DNA of 21,456 bases from Didymodactylos carnosus (lineage: Eukaryota; Rotifera; Eurotatoria; Philodinida; Philodinidae). The notes under the pieces were generated by a model. That model had not been told where the DNA came from and ran no database searches. It worked only from the letters and a program-made list of their open reading frames with translations. The position numbers and the translations under genes are program-made. Positions 8,296 through 15,326 of the stretch are shown here, piece after piece. Numbering within the stretch: the first letter of the stretch is position 1; every line of letters starts with the position of its first letter. The stretch covers positions 1 through 21,456 of the forward strand of contig CAJNOQ010003096.1 in NCBI GenBank assembly GCA_905250885.1, written 5' to 3'.

Positions 8296-8467
8296 TCAAA
8301 AACGTGTGTACTTGCACTGTTGTGCAAGTGTTATAATAACTTGTAGTACAACAATGCACTTTTTCTTGTTACTACAGAATTGATGTGGTAGATTCGGCAG
8401 TCGAAGACCCGCGAAGTTTATCTGGTAGCCGGCAAGTACTGGAATAACATCAGGGACTGTAACTGAC
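8296..8467 (-). pseudogene. Start-less partial copy of the secreted-protein gene
   Basis: The reverse strand reads SVTVPDVIPVLAGYQINFAG, then LRLPNLPHQFCSNKKK, and stays open to a TGA at 8296-8298. Compared with the intact gene it has lost the MQW start and the 5' flank, because the direct-repeat block begins inside the signal peptide (join at AACTGAC, 8461-8467). After LRLPN the sequence departs from the intact gene and follows the HQFCSNK block seen at 8983, 10749 and 12304. It cannot be translated from its own start. Confidence 0.65.
8310..8329. repeat. 20-nt perfect hairpin, copy 2
   Basis: ACTTGCACTGTTGTGCAAGT, identical to copy 1, 292 bp away, within the left arm of the inverted repeat. 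Confidence 0.9.
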
Positions 8468-9002
8468 TAACAACTTTGTTGTACTCGTGTGTTTCTGCTC
8501 AGAATTTGTTAATAAACTAAAATGCGAGGGCTTTTTTCTTAATACAAGCTGATTCTTACCATATATCGAGTATTTTCAGTGACGAAGGTCATCGCTTAAA
8601 CAACGTTGTTGAGAATCGCAGTTAATCCTACTTCCTTTTTAGTACGGAAGACGAAATAAAGTGACAGCTCGTGGAAATAACCTGATGTTTCCAGTGGCAC
8701 AGACATATGAGTTAAGCGGGCACTCGAGCAGAGCTTTTTGTTATTCTTAAAAGAAATGAAAATCGAGTGCTATCTCACAAACAGTGCTATCTCAGAAAAT
8801 GCTAGTCTTTGCTGTTTCAGATTAAAAGAAAAAAAAAGTTTAACTTAACGAGGATTTTCTCCTACTGCAGTTAAATTAAGTTGGCTACAATATGCAATGG
8901 TCAGTTACACTCCCTGTTGTTATTGCAGTACTTGCCGGCTACCAGGTAAACTTCGCGGGTCTTCGACTGCCGAATTTGCGACATCAATTCTGTAGTAACA
9001 AG
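8461..9002 (+). repeat. ~540-bp direct repeat, copy 1
   Basis: Matches 10245-10769 nearly base for base. The start AACTGACTAACAACTT carries an AATAAA at 8511-8516 that in the other copy serves the 3' end of the cysteine-rich gene. The repeat then runs through spacer, the 54-bp 5' flank, and the signal-peptide module. This copy has a ~17-bp internal duplication near 8777-8793 (GTGCTATCTCA repeated) that copy 2 lacks. Confidence 0.9.
8839..8891 (+). promoter_or_regulatory. Conserved 5' flank with splice-acceptor-like site, copy 2
   Basis: Same block as 7849-7902 on the opposite strand. The acceptor-like CTGCAG ends at 8870, 21 nt before the ATG at 8892. Confidence 0.5.
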
Positions 9003-9071
9003 AAAAAGCGCATTGTTGTACTACAATTTATTATAAGACTTGCACAACAGTGCAAGTGCACTCGTTTTTGA
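8892..9071 (+). CDS. Chimeric short secreted-type ORF, 59 aa
   Basis: It starts with the same signal module as the 181-aa gene (MQWSVTLPVVIAVLAGYQVN), continues FAGLRLPNLRHQFCSNKKKR and ends AQQCKCTRF before a TGA at 9069-9071. After LRLPN the mature domain of the intact gene is missing, and the frame runs through the HQFCSNK block and then a 20-nt hairpin (encoding LAQQCK). A relic of the missing domain (GACGATCGATTGCTTTACTC, coding DDRLLYS in the intact gene) follows immediately after the stop. The codon pair CAG|GTAAAC after GYQ is also a good splice donor; the intact gene has CAG|ATAAAC there. It could be a short secreted peptide, a first exon, or a dead copy. Dead copy is slightly favoured. 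Confidence 0.35.
   Translation: MQWSVTLPVVIAVLAGYQVNFAGLRLPNLRHQFCSNKKKRIVVLQFIIRLAQQCKCTRF
9038..9057. repeat. 20-nt perfect hairpin, copy 3
   Basis: ACTTGCACAACAGTGCAAGT, the reverse complement of copies 1 and 2, inside the 59-aa ORF. Confidence 0.9.
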
Positions 9072-9180
9072 CGATCGATTGCTTTACTCAATGGAATTCA
9101 GACGCTCGTTTTGAAGTACTTTTTTTGAAGACCGAAGACTGTGCAACTGTCACTTTACTTCGTCTTGCGTATTAAAAAGG

Positions 9181-9452
9181 AAGTTGGATTAACTGCCATT
9201 TTCAACAACATTAAAAATCTCTGTCGGTAGAGTCCCGACAAAATTCCGCCTTCATATAAATATATACCTTCTTTGCAGTTAAAGTGAAGAGCACAAGCAA
9301 GGATGACAGTAAGGCACGCTTTGATGAAACAACAATGCACTTTTCAAGTAACGGTACAGAGGATGAAGTGAGTTGCTAAGTTATGTAAGAGATAGCTTTT
9401 TCCTTTTTCTCTGCGCATAATAGAAAAAAGCAAGTGTTAATGTTGCGCGTTT
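9181..9452. other. 272-nt segment present only in the right arm
   Basis: Absent from the left arm. The reverse strand encodes a hydrophobic stretch (ACLTVILACALHF) followed by NCKEGIYLYEGG, but without an ATG. The left ~25 nt read in reverse (GTTGTTGAAAATGGCAGTTA) match a piece of the spacer in the direct repeats (near 8602 and 10386). It could therefore be an ancestral part of the unit, deleted from the left arm, rather than a later insertion. No TIRs or target duplication are seen. Confidence 0.5.
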
Positions 9453-9596
9453 TAGTAGTACTATTTAGATCTCAATTTATCTAAATACGCGTATCATTTT
9501 TGGGGTCCAACGAGACTATTCCACAAAGATTTTTCGAAATATCCATGAATCATTGTCTAATAAAATCAGCAAACACTTCAAAAAACATTCAATAGA

Positions 9597-9616
9597 ACTT
9601 GCACAACAGTGCAAGT
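9597..9616. repeat. 20-nt perfect hairpin, copy 4
   Basis: ACTTGCACAACAGTGCAAGT, identical to copy 3. It sits in the loop of the foldback at 9536-9693. Confidence 0.9.
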
Positions 9617-9698
9617 GCATTTCAAGTTATTAATCAAATTCTGCAATATACTTTTCTATTGAATGTTTTTTGAAGTGTTTTTTGATTTTATTATTCGA

Positions 9699-9861
9699 TA
9701 TAAATATTGTTCAGTCCGTTTCTGTCTGCATTTACTTCGTTCGTATCAGTGAATAAACGAGTCCATCCTAGACATATAAGTAAGTTAAGTCTGTACAAAG
9801 AAATGACTATACACTACTATTCGTAAGACAATAATATTCATTATCGTTTTAAGGACACAAT
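9699..9861 (+). promoter_or_regulatory. Promoter and probable 5'UTR intron of the cysteine-rich gene
   Basis: TATAAATA at 9699-9706 is a good TATA box, so transcription should start near 9730. A donor GTAAGT at 9780-9785 and an acceptor-like TTTTAAG ending at 9853 define a possible 74-bp 5'UTR intron, 8 nt before the ATG at 9862. The TATA box lies immediately outside the inverted-repeat boundary, so the promoter is unique sequence. Confidence 0.5.
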
Positions 9862-10194
9862 ATGATGATGTTTTCGTATTATTTTACTGTTATTTTACTG
9901 TTATTCTCCGGTATTCGTTTCAACCTGCCGTTGGCAAGTGCCAGTAACAATCGAGGCACTTGTAGCGGCGGCAGTAGTGGTACTAGTGGTAGTAGTGCTC
10001 AAACTGAATCAAGCTGTGGTGATGGCTGTGGATGCCAGTGTTCCGGTGGCGATAATCCATTTACCTGCTTGGGTGGTTCCTGTACTGACAGCAGTTGTTT
10101 AAGTCGCTGCATTACAGCGAAAACTTGTAGTTCAGGTCAAACGGTGAAAGGACAGTGTCAGCAGACTGGCACAGCAAAACTACTCGGAAAATGA
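9862..10194 (+). CDS. Secreted cysteine-rich small protein, 110 aa
   Basis: Intact ORF starting with three consecutive Met codons. Residues 1-28 are a clear signal peptide: hydrophobic core FTVILLLFSG, probable cleavage after LPLASA. Residues 29-50 are a Gly/Ser/Thr-rich linker. Residues 51-100 are dense in cysteine (11 in the mature chain: 34, 52, 56, 58, 60, 69, 74, 79, 83, 89, 99), including the cluster SSCGDGCGCQC, then FTCLGGSCTDSSCLSRC. An odd number of cysteines leaves one unpaired or dimer-forming. The tail (GTAKLLGK) is basic. It is not a spacing I can assign to defensins, EGF or whey-acidic domains. GC content is higher than the surroundings, as expected for real coding sequence. 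A TATA box, likely 5'UTR intron and a downstream AATAAA support a complete gene. It may be an extracellular or defence-related protein, but that is only inference from the architecture. Confidence 0.75.
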   Translation: MMMFSYYFTVILLLFSGIRFNLPLASASNNRGTCSGGSSGTSGSSAQTESSCGDGCGCQCSGGDNPFTCLGGSCTDSSCLSRCITAKTCSSGQTVKGQCQQTGTAKLLGK

Positions 10195-10294
10195 AAGGAA
10201 ATATCGTATAGAGTTCAGGAAGAACATGACTCAGACTTTACTAAAACTGACTAACAACTTTATTGTATTCGTGTATTTCTGCTCGGAACTTGTA

Positions 10295-10300
10295 AATAAA
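10295..10300 (+). promoter_or_regulatory. Polyadenylation signal for the cysteine-rich gene
   Basis: AATAAA about 100 nt after the stop codon at 10194. The matching AATAAA in the other repeat copy is at 8511-8516, where no upstream cysteine-rich gene remains. Confidence 0.5.
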
Positions 10301-10604
10301 CTAAAATGCGAGGGCTTTTTTCTTAATACAAGCTGATTCTTACCATATATCGAGTATTTTCAGTGACGAAGGTCATCGCTTAAACAACGTTGTTGAGAAT
10401 CGCAGTTAATCCTACTTCCTTTTTAGTACGGAAGACGAAATAAAGTGACAGCTCGTGGAAATAACCTGATGTTTCCAGTGGCACAGACATATGAGTTAAG
10501 CGGGCACTCGAGCAGAGCTTTTTGTTATTCTTAAAAGAAATTAAAATCGAGTGCTATCTCAGAAAATGCTAGTCTTTGCTGTTTCAGATTAAACGAAAAA
10601 AAAA

Positions 10605-10658
10605 GTTTAACTTAATGAGGATTTTCTGCTACTGCAGTTAAATTAAGTTGGCTACAAT
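10605..10658 (+). promoter_or_regulatory. Conserved 5' flank with splice-acceptor-like site, copy 3
   Basis: Same block as at 7849 and 8839, with small differences (TTAATGAGG for TTAACGAGG, TTCTGCTACTGCAG for TTCTCCTACTGCAG). The acceptor-like CAG ends at 10637. Confidence 0.5.
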
Positions 10659-10793
10659 ATGCAATGGTCAGTTACACTCCCTGTTGTTATTGCAGTACTT
10701 GCCGGCTACCAGGTAAACTTCGCGGGTCTTCGACTGCCGAATCTACGACATCAATTCTGTAGTAATAAGATCGAGTTACAAGAGAATGAATAA
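10659..10793 (+). CDS. Chimeric short secreted-type ORF, 44 aa
   Basis: It begins MQWSVTLPVVIAVLAGYQVN like the other copies, then FAGLRLPNLRHQFCSNKIEL, and ends QENE with TAA at 10791-10793. The block from HQFCSNK through the stop and ~35 nt of following sequence is shared with 12304-12385, where a different N-terminus precedes it. As in the 8892 copy, a consensus donor (CAG|GTAAAC) follows GYQ. The full 5' flank is present, so transcription is plausible. The product would be a 20-25 residue secreted peptide, or the ORF may be only a first exon or a dead fusion. Confidence 0.35.
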   Translation: MQWSVTLPVVIAVLAGYQVNFAGLRLPNLRHQFCSNKIELQENE

Positions 10794-10830
10794 TAATACC
10801 GACAGTGCATTCGTTCGACTTACAGGCAAT
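10749..10830 (+). repeat. 82-bp shared 3' block, copy 1
   Basis: From CATCAATTCTGTAGTAATAAG through GTGCATTCGTTCGACTTACAG to GGCAAT. It matches 12304-12385 with about five differences. It encodes HQFCSNKIELQEN in both places. Its first 20 bp also occur at 8983-9002 and, inverted, near 8367-8386. Confidence 0.85.
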
Positions 10831-10885
10831 AGGCAGAAAGGAAAGAGATGTTCTTACGACACACTGAGAGAGGTGGGTCGTAACA

Positions 10886-11000
10886 AGCTGCTCCAGGTTC
10901 ACTTTTAAAGCGTGGTTAGACATTTGTATATTTAGATATTCAAGGTTTGTGCAGGTTCACGTTTACAGCCTGCTTAGATGTTTAGATATTTAGATGTTTA
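10886..11000 (+). repeat. Short tandem array, left part
   Basis: About two units of a ~55-bp repeat with core GTTTGTGCAGGTTCAC followed by a GGTTAGATATTTAGATATT-like tail. The array resumes at 11719 after the foldback element. Confidence 0.65.
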
Positions 11001-11718
11001 AATAAAGGGTGGCGTCTAATAAACGGGACACTTTTGTTCTTTATGTTTAAGCCACTTCCGAATGATCTGAAAATCTGCTTCTAGTCTCATTCGATAGAGA
11101 ATTGAATTCTCTACAGAACCGGTTTTTTGAATCTCTGATAGCATTTTTTTCGTTTGAGCACCACTCAAAATACTGAATAGTGCTAAATTCTCGAACTGCG
11201 ACACACTGAAAATAGAAAAATATTTGCCTTGATCCCGGAATAGATTCCATAAGAATTACTTTTTGCATCTTTTGATATATAAACCAAGTTTCTCAATTGA
11301 AACCATTAATTACAAAATTAATTTAATTTGGAAAAGTTTGAAAAGCCGGTTGAGAACTAGTTACGAGTCCACCTGACGTAGCGAAAACATTGTATGACGT
11401 TATGAATGAGTGAGATCGATAGAGCACAAAATTCTTTATCTTTCTACCTAGAAAAAGTAACTATTGAACCTCAGACCATGGGCTAAGAATCTCAAAAAAG
11501 CATATGACCAAAGCACGTCGCAGTTAGAGAAATTAGCACTATTCAGTATTTTGAGTGGTACTAAAACGAAAAAAATGCTATCAGAGATTCAAAAAGCAGA
11601 TTCTGTAGAGAATTCAATTCTCTCTCGAATGAGACTAGAAGCAGATTTTCAGATCATTAAGAAGTGGCTTAAATATAAAGAACAAAAGTGCTCCGTTTAT
11701 TATGCACCACCCGTTATT
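11001..11718. mobile_element. 718-bp foldback element with ~205-bp arms, TA target
   Basis: The left end is AATAAAGGGTGG and the right end is CCACCCGTTATT, flanked by TA at 10999-11000 and 11719-11720, as in Tc1/mariner-type MITEs. Left arm 11001-11205 and right arm about 11517-11718 are reverse complements at roughly 90% by eye. Each arm, read toward its outer end, encodes the same peptide: LALFSILSG, TKKMLSEIQK, SVENSIL.RMRLEADFQII, KKWLK.KEQKC. The left arm encodes it on the reverse strand, the right arm on the forward strand. The middle ~310 bp has no gene. The element splits the tandem array, so it inserted after the array formed. Confidence 0.8.
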
Positions 11719-11875
11719 TACCGTTTGTGCAGTTCACCTCTATACCTTGGTTAGATATTTCCAGTTTGTGCAGGTTCACATTTTGTAGGCTGGTTAGATA
11801 TTTAGCTATTTAGATATTTCCAGTTTGTGCAGCTGGCCGTTTTGTTTCCAAATTAGATATTTTTATAATTAGACT
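11719..11875 (+). repeat. Short tandem array, right part
   Basis: About three further units (starting at 11723, 11769 and 11820) with cores GTTTGTGCAGTTCAC, GTTTGTGCAGGTTCAC and GTTTGTGCAGCTGGCC and TTAGATATTT tails. Units vary from ~46 to ~58 bp. Confidence 0.65.
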
Positions 11876-12126
11876 AATAGGTGTATGTTTTATACAGCTA
11901 GTTTGTCTTATCAACCAAAGATCAAATGTGTATTGTAACCAATACGAAATGAAAATAGTATATGACTTATTAATGTAGTCCGGTTTCGTATTCTTCGTCA
12001 GTACATTAACAATACAATAGTAAAAAAGACCGGGCATTATTACTAAAAATCAAATATGGATGTTATACTGTGTCACAGATAACAAAAGCAAAAAGACAAG
12101 AAAAACAAAAAGTGAGCTATTTAATG

Positions 12127-12345
12127 ACGAGTGTGTACCCGACCTGCTGGAATGTTCATATATGGTTCGATTCTTCCTCAGAAGAATTATTTATATTATT
12201 ATGCATCTGCCTCATGCTTTTTGGTGGATTGTTCCGGTCCAGTGCAACAGGACCAGAACCGGAATTAAAAAAAATCTACGACGTTCTCATCTCAAAAAAT
12301 ATGCATCAATTCTGTAGTAACAAGATCGAGTTACAAGAGAATTAA
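12127..12345 (+). CDS. Small ORF with hydrophobic segment and shared HQFCSNK tail
   Basis: From the ATG at 12127 the frame encodes 72 residues. EELFILLCICLMLFGGLF is strongly hydrophobic (signal anchor or uncleaved signal), followed by SSATGPEPELKKIYDVLISK and the C-terminal NMHQFCSNKIELQEN. The last 14 residues come from the 82-bp block also found at 10749. Upstream the frame stays open to 12070 without ATG, so the 5' end may be an exon boundary. If the hydrophobic stretch is a signal peptide, the mature product would be a ~35-residue peptide. No family recognised. It may be the original owner of the HQFCSNK tail. Confidence 0.35.
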   Translation, partial: TSVYPTCWNVHIWFDSSSEELFILLCICLMLFGGLFRSSATGPEPELKKIYDVLISKNMHQFCSNKIELQEN

Positions 12346-12385
12346 TAATAATACCGACGGTGCATTCATTCGACTTACAGGCAAT
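12304..12385 (+). repeat. 82-bp shared 3' block, copy 2
   Basis: Second copy of 10749-10830; it ends at GGCAATGG. This is the right-hand limit of the mosaic region. Confidence 0.85.
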
Positions 12386-13976
12386 GGACTTAGTGAATCG
12401 ATGCGATTCACGTTATTTATTTTTATACACAGAATTTCTGATTACATATGTAATTCGATGTAAAAAAAGGAAAAACTAAATTCACGGTAAAATAGAAAAT
12501 TTATTCTTTTTCATTTCTTTCATTAAACCGGAAACCTTCTTATATATTTTACAACTAGCTACCGTAAATACGGTAATAAAATCGACGGAATTGAGACCGA
12601 AGAAAAATAAAGCGGTATGTTTGAAGTCCTAAGTCGAACTATGGTGTTAGAAAAACAGAATATGGTCAGGTGAAAGAAACAGAAAGAACGAAAGGAAAAT
12701 ATCGAGCTTAAAATGCTAAATTTAAATAGAACGTTTCACATATAACGACATATGAACTCTGCTCAGATGAGCTTAACCTTTTCATTTAGCTATGCTAGCG
12801 AGCAACTGATTTCAAAGACTTGTCTACCATGGCCCGAAGAGAAAGGCGCAAAGCCATCTCAGTTGAAAAGACTTCTTCCAGAGCTTGACCATTAATGTTT
12901 AAATTGCTTAAGTGAACATTCACTTCGACAAGAAAGAAGTGCCTTGTTCTTGTCAAACAATGAACAGATAACTCAAAAACTAGGTACTTTAACTAGTATC
13001 CTTTTCGGAGAAATAGTGTATCTTAAAGTCCGAGTCTACTTTACATTCGTTAAAAATGAGAGAAGGAGTGCCTTTTTAATTAAGGCTACTTTGATTAGTT
13101 AACTTGTGAGAAAATTAGGCAAATTTCTGGTGTATCGTTTTGCTTTCGTTGAAAAGAAAAAAATCTTCAGAATGCGGTAAAATTGATTATTTGATTTGAA
13201 AACGGATATATAAATACATATATATGTGTAAGTGATATTTATAAACAGAAAAAATACAGTTCAGTTTTAAATTGTGTTAGATTGTGTAACTGATAATAAA
13301 AAATGAAACTTTGTTCTGTTCTGTACACAGATGCAGTATCCGATTTCTTTCATGAAACACGCAAAGCTGGAAATAGTCGTGTATTTTTCACCGCATATAT
13401 ATACCGAAACACATACATCTAATCATTTTTATTGTGTTTAGTAAATATCGGGTGGGTATTGAATTTTCACTCATTGTCAACATTGATAAAGTAAGAGTTG
13501 CTAGAAATACTTTTTTAAGTAGTCAAGATAGACTAAAATGGTGTGTTACTGTACGTTATTCGAAGGCATTATTTCATCTAATGTGATATGCGCTGTGGGA
13601 GCGCTCAATTTTTGCACTCCTTTGTTTTTTGTGAAAACTTGCAGTCTATTAGGAAAAATGAAGTTTGAAGTTTATTAAACTTATATTTTTCAAGAATGGT
13701 GGTAGTCGTTGAACTAATCTAAAATATCAAAACAGCAACATTGCTGTTACAAAAAATTATAAATTTATTGATAATTACTCGAACTGTTTCTTTTATGGAA
13801 CTTTCTTTTCGTATGACTAGAGGAGTTGGTTCGGTTGTACACATAGCTGAGGTATTAATGTTGATATCTGTTCCATTATTATTATTGATATTTATTGGAT
13901 GATCTAATATTTGTTTTGATCGAAAGTATAGTCAGAGAGGGATAGATGACAATTTGAACAGGTGCTTATTTTTATC
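12386..13976. other. Long non-coding stretch
   Basis: No intact gene. A small perfect palindrome TACCGTAAATACGGTA lies at 12560-12575. On the reverse strand around 13683-13900 a frame reads NTSAMCTTEPTPLVIRKESS and KETVRVIINKF. It may be a decayed continuation of the SANT-like remnant that follows, but that is weak. Confidence 0.4.
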
Positions 13977-14219
13977 TTACTCATATTCTTCTAATTTTTC
14001 TTTAATCAAATCTTTTATATTTCTATAATTGTCACGCCATCGTGTATATAATTTTTGTTAATTGTTATCATTTAATTGTACAGCTAACCTCGTCCATATC
14101 GAATTTTCTTTAGAGCATTTATCAACATTAAGCTTTTTGAGTTCAATTACTGTAAAGGAGAGAATTGAATTAATTATAAAGCTCTTTTCCAACTCTTCAG
14201 ATAGGCCGTTCCATTTTAC
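13977..14219 (-). pseudogene. SANT/Myb-like remnant with in-frame stop
   Basis: The reverse frame reads WNGLSEELEKSF, IELKKLNVDKCSKENSIWTR, LAVQLNDNN, a TAA at 14058-14060, then QKLYTRWRDNYRNIKDLIKE and KLEEYE before the final stop. The pattern W-(T/x)-x-(L/I)-A-x-x-L followed by C/L-x-x-R-W-x-x-(N/L) is that of the helix-turn-helix SANT/Myb fold, here with the third-helix RWRDNYRNIKDL. Such domains bind DNA in transcription factors and transposon-derived proteins. A CTTTACAG acceptor-like sequence precedes IELKK. The single stop within an otherwise good domain indicates a recent pseudogene, or an annotation problem if the stop is a base error. Confidence 0.5.
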
Positions 14220-14400
14220 TCATTACTTATAAAGAAATATCTCAACAGACAGAATTTATATCACAAAAAACTGCCGCTTATCCCCTATGTTGTACCAGAG
14301 TTCAGATTGTAGATACTTCTTTAACTGCTTATCATAGAAGAACCGAATATACTAGAAAACCTAATATAACATGTCCGAATTCGACAAATATACACACATA

Positions 14401-15211
14401 TAAAGGGTGTCCCACAAGTTCTGAAACGATTTCTAGAACGATGAATTTACAGATCGTTCCAGAAAAAGAAATTCCTTATCACATCAAACAATAGACGATT
14501 TAATTCTCTAGAAGGTTGTATATTCATTTTTAAGATTCATCTTTGATGTTTCGCACAGTCAGTCTAGCAGAAAAAGCTCCAAACTCCGTAACTGTACCTT
14601 CAAAAAATCGCTTTTTTGCTGAAAACCTAGCTGAAAATCACTTATTCAATGAAACAAGGTATACCAAAAAATTGAGCAAGAAATTTTCTACAAGATGATG
14701 TTTTTTTTAATGATAAACAATGATTTTTTAGATGGAATCAGAGTGAAAAATAGACTTTGAAAAAGGTCATTTTCTCCTATTTTTCACCCATCTTAATTAG
14801 CGACATCCGGTATTTTCTAGTCTTTCTGGTGAAAAAAATAGCAGATTTATTTGTAAGTTACAGTCTCATAGAGCGCGAAATTCTTCATTTTTTGGTGTGT
14901 AAACTAATGATTTGAACTTCGGATTTCATACTGGACTAGTCAAAACCTTTTTTAAGTGCTAGAAACTTCGGTGGACTTGGAGGTTTATGTATTAAAGCCA
15001 CTAGCAATTAAAATACTACTATAAGACTGACTGACTGTGTACTATAAGACTGACTGTGCCAAACATCAAAGATGAATCTTAAAAATGAATATACAATCCT
15101 GTAGAGAATTAAATTGTCTGTCGTTTAATATAGTAAGGAATTTCTTTTTCTGGAACGATCTGTAAATTCATCGTTCTAGAAATCGTTTCAGAACTTGTGG
15201 GACACCCTTTA
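14401..15211. mobile_element. 811-bp TIR element with ~165-bp inverted repeats and TA target
   Basis: Begins TAAAGGGTGTCCCACAAGTT and ends with its exact reverse complement, bounded by TA at 14399-14400 and 15212-15213. The TIRs (14401-14566 and 15046-15211) are about 92% identical by eye, the first 70 bp perfectly so. The outer sequence and TA target fit a Tc1/mariner-related non-autonomous element. The interior has no ORF of note. Just inside the right TIR a short motif (CTATAAGACTGACTG) is tandemly duplicated (15019-15054). Confidence 0.85.
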
Positions 15212-15326
15212 TATACTACCCATAGTATACATCCCGGAATATTCTAGAATATCACAGCTCTTGGAACACTTCAGAATACCGCATCGTCTAAGAGCATTCT
15301 GGAAGACCGCATAATATTCGAACTAG

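Larger units (their letters stand above)
7941..8467 (-). repeat. Left arm of large inverted repeat
   Basis: About 527 bp, reverse complement of 8900-9693. Read inward it contains the signal-peptide module, the CATCAATTCTGTAGTAACAAG block, a 20-nt hairpin, a DDRLLYSM-coding relic, the GGGGTCCAA block and the 60-bp foldback arm, in the same order as the right arm. Identity looks above 90% by eye. It lacks the 272-nt segment present in the right arm and has an imperfect hairpin (8179-8203) at that spot. It meets the direct repeat at 8461-8467 by sharing AACTGAC. Confidence 0.85.
8900..9693 (+). repeat. Right arm of large inverted repeat
   Basis: Reverse complement of 7941-8467 with a 272-nt extra segment at 9181-9452. 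The outer boundary is sharp: identity ends at GATTTTATTA (9693), six bases before the TATAAATA box of the cysteine-rich gene. Confidence 0.85.
10245..10769 (+). repeat. ~525-bp direct repeat, copy 2
   Basis: Second copy of 8461-9002. Here the left part is the 3' flank of the cysteine-rich gene, so this copy probably preserves the original arrangement: cysteine-rich gene, spacer, 5' flank, signal module. Confidence 0.9.

Noticed and set aside
9155-9340. Reverse 61-codon frame with hydrophobic N-terminus as a secreted peptide gene
   Set aside because: It starts with GTG directly after an in-frame stop, and its C-terminus runs into repeat sequence. Recorded only as content of the 272-nt segment.
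10687-10923. 78-codon reverse frame
   Set aside because: It is antisense to the signal-peptide module and crosses the repeat boundary.
11464-11754. 96-codon frame as an independent gene
   Set aside because: It starts at TTG, lies within the foldback element and is mirrored in the opposite arm, so it belongs to the element.
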